Assembly: GCA_947441615.1 (NCBI GenBank)
Contig: CANEUH010000003.1
Location: forward strand, 62,001-126,000
Source of the DNA: Bacteriovoracaceae bacterium
GTDB lineage: Bacteria; Bdellovibrionota; Bacteriovoracia; Bacteriovoracales; Bacteriovoracaceae
Length of the DNA: 64,000 bases
Direction of reading: 5' to 3'
The notes under the pieces are model-generated. The model searched no databases, had not been told where the DNA came from, and saw only the letters and a program-made list of their open reading frames with translations. The position numbers and the translations under genes were made by a program. Shown here in pieces: positions 1-7,720 of this stretch; positions within the stretch are counted from its first letter, which is position 1, and each line of letters starts with the position of its first letter.

Positions 1-1
1 A

Positions 2-490
2 GTTAAATTAAAATATGTTGATTGGGAATTTCCTAAGAAGAAAGATTCGAACAGTGTTCAAGACGATAAGATCAGTGACTTCTCTTTTAACTATGATCTG
101 GAACTTAATGCTCAAGGCGAAATTATCGGTGGACAGTGGCGGGTCAAGCGGAAGGGTGGTTCAGGATTTTTTGGCGGCAAGACTCATCAGCCAGATTTCT
201 TCTGGGTCGTTCCTAGAGACTGGAAAAATTACTTTAAACCCCTGGCAACGCTTCCAAAATGGGACTTCAATAAAAACTCACTTCCTCCTAGCGAATTTGG
301 TCCGGCAGCTAGAGGGGCCCATAGTTTTATATATGAAGAATCAAAAAGATTTTTTTCTGAGTCACCAAAATGTCCGGTGTTTCCAGTCACCGGTGGAACT
401 CCGATCAAAGTGGATTGTGAATTTAAATACCCTAGACCACAACCATTGATAAATGTCGTCGAAACTCTTTTAAATCAATCAGTGAATTAA
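2..490 (+). CDS. 3' end of a gene cut by the window edge; possible transglutaminase-elicitor-like protein
   Basis: This reading frame is open from base 2 to a TAA at 488-490 and gives a 162-residue C-terminal fragment; its start lies outside the window. The fragment is acidic and aromatic-rich. It contains QGEIIGGQWRVK followed by HQPDFFWVVPRD, which recalls the GG-W...HPDF-W block of the transglutaminase-elicitor family; this resemblance is from memory and tentative. Two cysteines near the C-terminus fit an exported protein. An overlapping frame (15-449) also has an ATG but its translation looks like an out-of-frame shadow, poor in acidic residues. The last 12 bases overlap the convergent gene at 479-1147. 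Confidence 0.6.
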   Translation, partial: VKLKYVDWEFPKKKDSNSVQDDKISDFSFNYDLELNAQGEIIGGQWRVKRKGGSGFFGGKTHQPDFFWVVPRDWKNYFKPLATLPKWDFNKNSLPPSEFGPAARGAHSFIYEESKRFFSESPKCPVFPVTGGTPIKVDCEFKYPRPQPLINVVETLLNQSVN

Positions 491-1147
491 TTGATTGGAT
501 TTTAAAATTCTTTCCGCCATATCCCCAACGATGTAACCAATGGCATAAGGAGCAGAATCATGCTCCTTTGCTGAGGCATGATCAAATCCTAATTTATGAA
601 CCCATTCATGAGCTAAATTTGCGGCAACATTTGAGGGTTGATAATTTTTAAAGAATCTCCAGTTGATATGAATTAAATTAGTTTCACCGCTGGTGTAACC
701 AATAACTCTAGAAAATGGATTGTAGTAGAGCTTTAAATAATAATTCATCTCACCAGGAGTATTGGATTGTAAAATCTCGCGACCTTCCATAAAGGTTTGA
801 TAAATTTCTTCGTTTGTTAATCCTTTGTTAGAAGCAAATTCTCGAAGACCAGATTGATTTTTAAAATTGATGACTCTATCTTTAAACTCATTTGAATTCA
901 CAACTTTTTCAAGAAGTGTGAATGCGGTATTTAATTTTTTTAAGCTTTCTCCAGAAAAACCATCAATTTTCATACCCTTTACTGAAAGGTATCCCGCATG
1001 AACAGCTTCAGGAGTTAGATACTGAGCTTCACTTGGACTAAACCGGCCAGGGACGACTTCGTGGGGGTGACTGATCATTTTTTGGAATTTTAGATCCTGA
1101 ATATCGAGAGTGAAGAGAAGAGCCACTGAAAAAATCCATTTTTTCAC
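479..1147 (-). CDS. Secreted metzincin-like zinc metalloprotease (small)
   Basis: The 222-residue product starts with a lysine pair and a hydrophobic stretch (residues 4-14), consistent with export. Near the C-terminus is HEWVHKLGFDH (H180, E181, H184, G187, H190), an exact HExxHxxGxxH zinc-binding consensus of metzincin peptidases, in which the third His is a metal ligand. No clear Met-turn is seen, so the exact family is open. The start is preceded by an AAAAGGACT ribosome-site-like sequence. The gene is convergent with the partial gene at the window start, overlapping it by 12 bases. It probably acts in the periplasm or outside the cell. A predatory or nutritional role is inference only. 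Confidence 0.7.
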   Translation of the reverse strand: MKKWIFSVALLFTLDIQDLKFQKMISHPHEVVPGRFSPSEAQYLTPEAVHAGYLSVKGMKIDGFSGESLKKLNTAFTLLEKVVNSNEFKDRVINFKNQSGLREFASNKGLTNEEIYQTFMEGREILQSNTPGEMNYYLKLYYNPFSRVIGYTSGETNLIHINWRFFKNYQPSNVAANLAHEWVHKLGFDHASAKEHDSAPYAIGYIVGDMAERILKSNQLIH

Positions 1148-1263
1148 TGAAGTCCTTTTAGTTGGTCCTACAGTTAATTTTAGGTCTTTTCAGGCATATC
1201 TCTATTGGGAAAAATATTCCTAGAGAGCTTTAAATAACGAAGAAATAATGAGAAAGAATCAGC

Positions 1264-2046
1264 ATGAAATTGGTCCTTATTCTTTTATTCACAACTCTCA
1301 CTGCCTGGGCCAAACCGATTGTCCTCATCAGTTACTTTGATGCTTTCAACAACGCTCCGTTTAATAATTCAGAAAAAGTCACTCAAGCCTTGGTTGAAAA
1401 ATTTAACGATCACCCAGAGTTAGATTTAAAAATATGTAGGCTCGTGACTGTTTTTGATAAATCTTTTTTTGAACTTCAAAACTGCATGAATGAATTAACT
1501 GAATCTCCAAAGTTAGTGATTGGTCTTGGAGAAACTGGGTGCAAACTCAAAGTCGAAACGATGGCGAGAAACTTAGATAACTCTCAAGGTCCTGATAACG
1601 AAGGAGTAGAAAGAAGAAACTCCTCTATCGAATTAAAAGGCCCCTCAGAAATTGGGTTCAATTATCCCCTCGCCTCTATGTATTGTGGCCTAAATCATTC
1701 GGAACAAAAGCTTCTTGAGATTTCAAACAATGCAGGAAGTTTTGTCTGTAATAATCTCGCTTACCAATTTTTATACACTTTCGAAGAGATTCCTTTTGGT
1801 TTTATTCATGTGCCGTCCCACACCTGTCGAGATCTTGATGTAAAAACAAATCTAAGTGTAGAAATATTAACTAAAATGATTTTAAAAGCTCTAGTGAGTC
1901 AAAAAGATGGAAGATTAAAAACGAGAAAAGTAGATCTTCAAACATTAAGAAGAAATTCCAGTGGTGATGAGTGCCGGAGTGACTTTTACAAAAGAACTAA
2001 AGGTATTGACGAGAAAGGTCTGTGGCCATTTTCATGGTTAAAGTAA
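1264..2046 (+). CDS. Secreted pyroglutamyl-peptidase I-like protein (family C15)
   Basis: The 260-residue protein has a typical signal peptide (MKLVLILLFTTLTAWA, cleavage near residue 16). The rest follows the pyrrolidone-carboxylate peptidase pattern: an N-terminal VLISYFDAF/N-S segment, LGETGCKLKVETMARN with the expected catalytic Glu (E98), a DNEG turn, SNNAGSFVCNN with the nucleophile Cys (C162), and FIHVPSH with the catalytic His (H182). All three catalytic residues are present. The family removes N-terminal pyroglutamate from peptides and is normally cytoplasmic, so a signal peptide is unusual. The C-terminal tail beyond residue 210 is basic and outside the usual domain. Its 3' end overlaps the convergent flavoprotein gene by 50 bases. 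Confidence 0.8.
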   Translation: MKLVLILLFTTLTAWAKPIVLISYFDAFNNAPFNNSEKVTQALVEKFNDHPELDLKICRLVTVFDKSFFELQNCMNELTESPKLVIGLGETGCKLKVETMARNLDNSQGPDNEGVERRNSSIELKGPSEIGFNYPLASMYCGLNHSEQKLLEISNNAGSFVCNNLAYQFLYTFEEIPFGFIHVPSHTCRDLDVKTNLSVEILTKMILKALVSQKDGRLKTRKVDLQTLRRNSSGDECRSDFYKRTKGIDEKGLWPFSWLK

Positions 2047-2992
2047 AAGCATTTTTATAAAGACCACCAAAAAAGATAAGATTACCTCGATTTAATAAAT
2101 AAGGCTCGCGCTTCTGAGCTTTTTCCCTAAGCCCCACCTTTAATTCCCCTTCATGAAATTTTGGTAGTTCAAAATCAACTAATGAATTTAACCTCATATA
2201 AATCTCTTTAAGCTCAGATAAAGGAGGAAGATGATGAATTGAATCATTGGTCGTAGATCCTATGTAGAGCCGCTTAAAAGGATTATTCCAAATAATATTG
2301 TCTCCATCGATGGTTAAAGAAAAAGACTCCCTCTCCCAAAGAGGGAGATTAAACTCTAAATAACTTCCTTGAGATGGTTTGGATGATTTTAATTTTGAAT
2401 CCGGATATAAATCCTTCCAATAACGGTTATAACTACCTGACGTGAAGATCACTTTATCAAAGTGAAGATTTCTTCCATTTAATGTTTTTAAAACGACTTC
2501 CTCTCCTTCCTGAACTTCAGTCACCATGTCGTCAATTTCCTCAAGAGAAAATGGCGCCATTTGTTTTGAAGTTTCTAAAAGCCAATGTAGGTATGTTTTA
2601 GGATCAATCATGTACGCCACTTCTTGGGAGAGATAGATGGGTTCTTTGACAAAAGTATGAGAAATTTCCCCATCCGGATAACGAAGCTTAAACTGATCTA
2701 ATTTTTGAGTCGCTCCATTATACTGAAAAATTTTCTCCACTCCATAAGGGGAGGACTCAGAAACGTGAGTTGAAAAAATACCGAAACCCTCCACAAGATT
2801 ATCCCCCAATGAAGAATGTCCTTTGGTTATTCCTCTTAAAGCTGAGATAGCGGTAGAATTTAAGGAACAAGGGGTAGTTATTTTGTCAGATGAGAAAATG
2901 GTGATTTTTTCAAATTTTTTTTGTTCTTTGGCAAGAGTGTAAATGAGACTTCTTCCCACTAATCCGCTACCAATAATGGCAAGTGTCGTCAA
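1997..2992 (-). CDS. FAD-dependent oxidoreductase (DAO-like)
   Basis: The protein opens with LAIIGSGLVGRSLIYTL, a GxGxxG dinucleotide-binding fold for FAD, and has a second flavoprotein-like strand (FDKVIFTSGSYNRYW) near residue 185. The C-terminal NLIFFGGLYKNAFTLTM resembles the late FAD-contacting glycine segment of D-amino-acid-oxidase-type enzymes. At 331 residues it has the usual length for that superfamily. No substrate can be assigned from sequence. It is convergent with the Pcp-like gene and overlaps it by 50 bases, an unusually long tail-to-tail overlap. It has no operon partner. Confidence 0.7.
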   Translation of the reverse strand: MTTLAIIGSGLVGRSLIYTLAKEQKKFEKITIFSSDKITTPCSLNSTAISALRGITKGHSSLGDNLVEGFGIFSTHVSESSPYGVEKIFQYNGATQKLDQFKLRYPDGEISHTFVKEPIYLSQEVAYMIDPKTYLHWLLETSKQMAPFSLEEIDDMVTEVQEGEEVVLKTLNGRNLHFDKVIFTSGSYNRYWKDLYPDSKLKSSKPSQGSYLEFNLPLWERESFSLTIDGDNIIWNNPFKRLYIGSTTNDSIHHLPPLSELKEIYMRLNSLVDFELPKFHEGELKVGLREKAQKREPYLLNRGNLIFFGGLYKNAFTLTMKMATDLSRQYL

Positions 2993-3113
2993 ATTTCAAT
3001 CCTTTTCATTTAATTTCCCTCACATCTTCTCACAAATTCTTGCCAATTTCTACTCTCAGTCGTTACCCTTTAGATTCATTTTTAGTTCTATCTTTATCTA
3101 GGAGAAAAGCCGC

Positions 3114-5459
3114 ATGGCCCTTCAGACACTTGATCCCAATGCAATGATTTTCTGTACCACTAAACTTGGAATTGCCCCAACTAAAATAATGGCAACTTGT
3201 AAGCTTCTCTTTGAAGAAGAATGCACGATTCCTTTTATTTCCCGTTACCGTAAAGAGGCCACGGGTGGGCTTGATGAAGTTCAGATCAGAGACATTCAAG
3301 AGTCTTATAATGAGTATATTGAAACAGAAAAAAGAAGAGCATATGTTCTTGATGCCATTAAAAAGATGGAAGCTTTAACTCCTGAGTTAGAAAGGCAAAT
3401 TAAAGCTGCGACCACATTAACTCAACTTGAAGATATCTACGCTCCTTATAAATCAAAGAAAAAAACCAAAGCAATGATTGCTAAGGAAAATGGCCTAGAA
3501 CCACTTTCTGAAATGATTTTAAAAGGTGACATCGATATCCGTAAAATAACTTCTGAGATTGAAGAGAAATTCGTAAAACCAACTGCTGGGAAAGTTAAAG
3601 ATACTCAAGAAGCTATTAATGGTGCTTGCGATATCATTATGGAAACTTTCTCTCATCAATTAGAACTTAAAGAAAAGATCAGGCAAACATTTTGGGATTC
3701 TGGATTGATGAAGGCTTCCCTTAGAAAGGACGGAGATAAAATTGAAGATGCACAGAAATTTAAAGATTTCTTTGAATTTTCTGAACCACTTTCAAAAATA
3801 AAAGACCCGAAGGCCTCTCACCGTTATATGGCGATGAGAAGAGGAATGAATCTCAAAGTTCTAAAAGTTGATGCTGAAATTATTCCAGAGGTTGGGATTG
3901 GTCTTATTGAACAAGAGTTTTTTCCTAAAAAAGATAAATTAGGAAACTTCGACCTTCTTAAAAAGTGTGCAGAAAAATCTTTTACAAACTACATCCAGCC
4001 CTCGCTTGATCTCGAAGTAAAAAATGAACTTAAAAAGATTGCGGACACTGCAGCGATCTCCGTTTTCGGTGTAAACTTAAAAAATCTTCTTCTTCAGCCT
4101 TACCTTGGTTCAAAAGCAGTCCTTGGGATTGACCCTGGGATTCGAACTGGGTGTAAACTTGTCATTATTGATGACACAGGTAAGTTTGTTGGTGATCACG
4201 TGGTTTATCCTCATGAACCCAAGAACGATAAAGTTGGTGCCGCTCAAATCATAACCAAGATGATTGAGATGTTTAAAGTTGAATACATCGCGATTGGTAA
4301 CGGTACTTTCGGTCGAGAGACCCTGGATTTTGTTGAATCTCACATAGCTCAAGTGCGTGACGGGAAAGTCAAGGCCACGATGATTTCTGAAGCTGGTGCC
4401 TCTATTTATTCGGCCTCAGATATTGCTAGAGAAGAGTTTCCTGATAAAGACGTCACTGTAAGAGGGGCGATCTCTATCGCAAGACGCTTCCAGGATCCAC
4501 TGGCAGAACTCGTAAAAATTGACCCCAAATCCATTGGTGTTGGTCAGTACCAGCACGACGTGAATCAGGTTCAATTAAAAAATAACCTTGAGGCCGTCGT
4601 TGAATCTTGCGTGAACTTTGTTGGAGTCGACCTTAATACAGCTTCTGCTCCTCTTCTTTCTTACGTTTCAGGGATTGGCTCCACTGTTGCTCAAAACGTG
4701 GTGAAATACCGTGATGCCAACAAAGGCTTTAAGTCGCGATCTGAACTATTAAAGGTTCCAAGATTTTCGCAAAAAGTTTTCGAGCAGTCGGCTGGATTTT
4801 TAAGAATTTATAATGGCCCTCTTGCTCTTGATGGGACATTTATTCACCCTGAGAGATACCCAGTTCTTGAAGAATGGGTGAAAACAAAGAAAAAAGACCT
4901 AAAGGATCTTCTGACAGACGAGTCTCTTCAAAATGAATTATCTACAGATAAATCCTTAAAAGAAAAAATTGGAGAGATGACACTTACTGATATTGTGAAA
5001 TGTCTTAAGGCCCCTTCTCAAGATCCAAGGACAGCATTTAAATCAGTTGAGTTCACAAAAGGAATCTCAGATCTTAAGGATTTAAAAATCGGCCAGTGGT
5101 ACCAAGGTGTTGTCACCAACATCACTATGTTCGGTGCTTTTGTTGATATTGGTATTAAAGAAAATGGTCTTCTTCATATCTCTGAAATGAGTGACCGTTT
5201 TGTAGAAAATGCCATGGATGAACTTAAAGTGGGCCAGGAACTTAAAGTGAGAGTTCTTGGGATTGATATGGATCGCCGACGTATTTCTCTTTCTTGTAAG
5301 TCTGACTCTCAAACTGAAGGTATTACGGGAACTGGTAGTGGAGCCTCTCCAAGAAAAGGTGGTGGCAACCGACCATCTCCTCAGCCACAGATGCAAACTG
5401 GGCCACAGTTTAAAAATAATGCTTTCGCAGGACTTAAGAATCTTCAGGTCAAAAAATAA
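3114..5459 (+). CDS. tex: Tex family RNA-binding transcription accessory protein
   Basis: The 781-residue protein matches Tex from end to end: an N-terminal helical region with FISRYRKEATGGLDEVQIR, a YqgF/RuvC-like domain beginning VLGIDPGIRTGCK (about residue 340), helix-hairpin-helix repeats (SYVSGIGSTVAQNVVKYR), and a C-terminal S1 RNA-binding domain (QGVVTNITMFGAFVDIGIKE, about residues 660-730). The tail after the S1 domain is Gly/Gln/Pro-rich and probably disordered. Tex binds nucleic acid and affects transcription and stress survival in other bacteria. The ATG is preceded by TAGGAG at good spacing. A strong terminator hairpin follows 4 bases after the stop, so it is likely monocistronic. 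Confidence 0.96.
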   Translation: MALQTLDPNAMIFCTTKLGIAPTKIMATCKLLFEEECTIPFISRYRKEATGGLDEVQIRDIQESYNEYIETEKRRAYVLDAIKKMEALTPELERQIKAATTLTQLEDIYAPYKSKKKTKAMIAKENGLEPLSEMILKGDIDIRKITSEIEEKFVKPTAGKVKDTQEAINGACDIIMETFSHQLELKEKIRQTFWDSGLMKASLRKDGDKIEDAQKFKDFFEFSEPLSKIKDPKASHRYMAMRRGMNLKVLKVDAEIIPEVGIGLIEQEFFPKKDKLGNFDLLKKCAEKSFTNYIQPSLDLEVKNELKKIADTAAISVFGVNLKNLLLQPYLGSKAVLGIDPGIRTGCKLVIIDDTGKFVGDHVVYPHEPKNDKVGAAQIITKMIEMFKVEYIAIGNGTFGRETLDFVESHIAQVRDGKVKATMISEAGASIYSASDIAREEFPDKDVTVRGAISIARRFQDPLAELVKIDPKSIGVGQYQHDVNQVQLKNNLEAVVESCVNFVGVDLNTASAPLLSYVSGIGSTVAQNVVKYRDANKGFKSRSELLKVPRFSQKVFEQSAGFLRIYNGPLALDGTFIHPERYPVLEEWVKTKKKDLKDLLTDESLQNELSTDKSLKEKIGEMTLTDIVKCLKAPSQDPRTAFKSVEFTKGISDLKDLKIGQWYQGVVTNITMFGAFVDIGIKENGLLHISEMSDRFVENAMDELKVGQELKVRVLGIDMDRRRISLSCKSDSQTEGITGTGSGASPRKGGGNRPSPQPQMQTGPQFKNNAFAGLKNLQVKK

Positions 5460-5463
5460 TTCT

Positions 5464-5495
5464 CTTCGCCCTCTTCGGGGGGTGAAGTCATTTTT
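5464..5495 (+). terminator. Rho-independent terminator of tex
   Basis: A 10-bp stem (5464-5473 with 5478-5487, two G-T wobbles) is closed by a C(TTCG)G tetraloop and followed by TCATTTTT. It starts 4 bases after the tex stop codon. Confidence 0.85.
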
Positions 5496-5540
5496 CGACA
5501 TAGACCTAAGAGTTTTTTTTTTGATAAAATGTTGATTGTT

Positions 5541-5616
5541 CACTCCATAGTTTAACTGGATAAAACGGGGCCTTCCTAAGGCTCTGATCCTGGTTCGAGT
5601 CCGGGTGGGGTGGCCA
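5541..5616 (+). tRNA. tRNA-Arg (anticodon CCU)
   Basis: The cloverleaf was folded by hand. The acceptor stem is CACTCCA (5541-5547) with TGGGGTG (5606-5612). The D stem is GTTT/AAAC with a loop containing the GGA of G18-G19-A20. The anticodon stem is GGGCC/GGCTC around loop TTCCTAA, giving anticodon CCT at loop positions 3-5. The T arm is CCTGG-TTCGAGT-CCGGG. The discriminator is G and the CCA end is encoded (5614-5616). Total length is 76 nt. CCU reads the AGG arginine codon, and A20 is a known arginine identity base. No terminator is obvious downstream. Confidence 0.95.
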
Positions 5617-5674
5617 CTTTAAATCCTAAATTCAATACTTTCAACAAGAACCTTCATTTAAAAAAGCTCAATAC

Positions 5675-5703
5675 TACAGTATCTTGTCCTATCAACCGAT
5701 AAG
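5675..5703 (+). promoter_or_regulatory. Candidate sigma-28-like promoter before the hexapeptide transferase gene
   Basis: TACAG (5675-5679) and CCGATAAG (5696-5703) are separated by 16 bases, and the ATG follows 6 bases later. The layout and spacing match the elements before 34135 and 57711. The -10 half is close to the FliA consensus GCCGATAA; the -35 half is weaker (one mismatch to TAAAG). Confidence 0.45.
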
Positions 5704-5709
5704 TTCTCC

Positions 5710-6483
5710 ATGAACGAAAAAGAAAAAGTTGTTATAGACGTCAACTCAACCAAATCCGAACGAGCTGGTTTTTCGGGTATCATTGAAAGTGTTCTGAGAA
5801 AATTTAGAAACTTTGGCTTCTCACTTGTTCTTGCACCGATTGCACTTCTCTATATCTTCTGCATGGGAGTTTCTCTCACACCTGGCATTACACTTATTAC
5901 ATCAGTCAATGAGTGGACGAGAGAGAGTCACTTTATTCTACGAAATGCTTTTCTCGGTTTTTCTGTCGCCTCAGCTTTTTTTGCTTACGGATTATCACTC
6001 ATTTTTGTGGTTCCTCTCGTGAATAAACTTTTGCCTCTGAAAGTGAAACCTCATAGAGCTTCTTGGTTTTCTCTAACAGTCATTCCTTGGTATTACCATA
6101 ATGCCCTTACCTATCTAGTGCGCTACACGTTCTTAGATTTCATTACTCCTACTCCACTCAATATCCTTTTTTTTAAAATGATGGGTATGAAGATTGGTAA
6201 AGGGACCATGATAAACACATCAAATATTTCTGATCCCTGTCTCATTGAGATTGGAGATTATGTGACAATTGGTGGCTCTGCTTCCCTTGTTGCTCATTAC
6301 GGTCAGAAAGGAATGCTTGTGATTGATAAACTTATCATTCACGATAAGGCCACTATTGGACTTAAGGCGAGTTTATTTGGAGACGTGGTCGTTGGTAAGG
6401 GGGTTCTTGTTAAGGCCCATGAAGTGGTAATGCCTAAAACAAGACTTACTGATGTAGTGCCCGAAGAAAAAAAGGCTGCCTAA
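5710..6483 (+). CDS. Membrane-anchored hexapeptide-repeat (left-handed beta-helix) acyltransferase-like protein
   Basis: The 257-residue protein has two hydrophobic segments (about residues 36-60 and 80-105) and then a C-terminal left-handed beta-helix region (about 150-250) with hexapeptide-type repeats: IGKGTMI, LIEIGDYVTIGGSASLV, IHDKATIGLKASLFGDVVVGKGVLV. Such domains usually transfer acyl groups from acyl-CoA. The combination resembles the C-terminal part of Pls/PosA-type proteins in polyamino-acid synthesis, but no adenylation domain is present. Substrate unknown. There is no Shine-Dalgarno sequence; a CCGATAAG box sits 6 bases before the ATG. The 3' end overlaps the convergent rmuC by 4 bases. 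Confidence 0.7.
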   Translation: MNEKEKVVIDVNSTKSERAGFSGIIESVLRKFRNFGFSLVLAPIALLYIFCMGVSLTPGITLITSVNEWTRESHFILRNAFLGFSVASAFFAYGLSLIFVVPLVNKLLPLKVKPHRASWFSLTVIPWYYHNALTYLVRYTFLDFITPTPLNILFFKMMGMKIGKGTMINTSNISDPCLIEIGDYVTIGGSASLVAHYGQKGMLVIDKLIIHDKATIGLKASLFGDVVVGKGVLVKAHEVVMPKTRLTDVVPEEKKAA

Positions 6484-7613
6484 TTTTCTATTGAAAGCGT
6501 CTTCGTTGCCTTGGCACCAAGCTCCCTTAAATTCTCCATCCGACTAGCAACACTTCCCTTTCCTGTAAGAAGCCTTCCACGTAAATCGTCAAAGGACTCT
6601 CCTACTTTTTTTATCTGACCCTGCATATGATCAAGATCTTCGGCAACCCCAGCAAATTTATCGTAAAGAAGGCCCGCTTGTTTTGCGATTTCAAGGGCAT
6701 TCTTCGTTTGCCGCTCTTGTTTCCAAAGACTCGCTACAGTTCGAAGGGTCGCTAAAAGTGTCGAGGGACCTACGAGCATGATATTTTTCTCCCAAGCGTG
6801 ATTAAAGATATCTCTATCCTTTTGCATCGCTAGCATGAAGGCCCCTTCAATCGGAATAAAAAGCATCACATAATCTGGACTCTGGATTTTATCAAGACGC
6901 TGATAATTTTTTGAACTTAAACCTTTTATATGAGCGTAGAGCGAATCAAGAAAATGAGAAAGGTCTTCCTCTTGGTGATCATTCACAAATCGCTCATAGG
7001 CCACTAAAGAGACCTTTGAGTCCACAATAAGGTGCTTATTATCGGGAAGATTAATAATGACATCGGGCTGCTGAGTTTTTCCTTCCTCATCCTTTAGCTG
7101 CATTTCTTTTGCCTGAAGAGTGAATTCTTCACCGTTTCTTAGACCTGAGGCCTCAAGAATTTTTTGTAAAATCATCTCTCCCCAGTTCCCCTGCATTTTA
7201 ACATCAGACCGAAGGGCCCTTGTGAGATTTTCTGTCTCGGTTGTCATCCTTTGCCCAGTTAAAACGATTCTCTCTATTTCAGTATGAAGCTTAATGCGGT
7301 CCTTCGTGTCCGTGAGATGCATCTCTTCCACTTTTTTTTGAAAATCCGTCATTTTTTCTTTAAAGGGATTTAGTAGGAGCTCCATGCCACGGATAGAGTC
7401 TTCTCTAAAGCGCTTAGATTTTTCTTCAAAAATTTCTTGGGACAGAGTCTTTAACTCTAATTTTAATTTTTCTTGGGACTCGTGATGGGCCTTATCCTGA
7501 ATTTCCATTTTCTCTTTAAGAATTGCGTTTTGGAGAATGAGACCTTGAACTTTAAAGTGGTAAAGGATCGCCCCCACAATTGCACCACCTAAAGCGATAA
7601 AAACCATCATCAT
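6480..7613 (-). CDS. rmuC: RmuC family DNA recombination protein
   Basis: The product has an N-terminal transmembrane helix (residues 3-22), a long coiled coil (about 25-120), and the RmuC nuclease-like core: MQGNWGEMILQKILEASGL, QPDVIINLPDNKHLIVDSKVSL, and GPSTLLATLRTVASLWKQ. RmuC limits sequence inversion at short inverted repeats in E. coli; the core is related to restriction-endonuclease folds. At 377 residues it is slightly shorter than the E. coli protein. The chosen ATG is preceded by GAGGAG. It stands alone on its strand between two plus-strand genes. Confidence 0.93.
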   Translation of the reverse strand: MMMVFIALGGAIVGAILYHFKVQGLILQNAILKEKMEIQDKAHHESQEKLKLELKTLSQEIFEEKSKRFREDSIRGMELLLNPFKEKMTDFQKKVEEMHLTDTKDRIKLHTEIERIVLTGQRMTTETENLTRALRSDVKMQGNWGEMILQKILEASGLRNGEEFTLQAKEMQLKDEEGKTQQPDVIINLPDNKHLIVDSKVSLVAYERFVNDHQEEDLSHFLDSLYAHIKGLSSKNYQRLDKIQSPDYVMLFIPIEGAFMLAMQKDRDIFNHAWEKNIMLVGPSTLLATLRTVASLWKQERQTKNALEIAKQAGLLYDKFAGVAEDLDHMQGQIKKVGESFDDLRGRLLTGKGSVASRMENLRELGAKATKTLSIEN

Positions 7614-7686
7614 AATGAACTCCTCATGAGTTTATTATTTCGAAAAAAGTGCTGATCGACAACAAAAGGAAGCCGTAGGACCAGAT

Positions 7687-7715
7687 TTGTCTTTGATCAG
7701 AATTTCCCTTAAGAT
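7687..7715 (+). promoter_or_regulatory. Candidate promoter giving a leaderless tyrosine-recombinase mRNA
   Basis: TTGTCT (7687-7692), a 17-base spacer and TAAGAT (7710-7715) give 4/6 matches in each hexamer. The start codon follows 5 bases after the -10, so transcription would begin at about the ATG. No Shine-Dalgarno sequence lies between. Confidence 0.35.
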
Positions 7716-7720
7716 GAATT

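Noticed and set aside
15-449. Open frame of 144 residues starting with ATG at the window start
   Set aside because: It lies inside the longer open frame 2-490, has an unnatural composition with few acidic residues, and has no domain or signal that I can see.
5082-5543. Minus-strand open frame over the tex 3' end and terminator
   Set aside because: It is antisense to the S1 domain and spans the tex terminator; its translation shows no recognisable domain.
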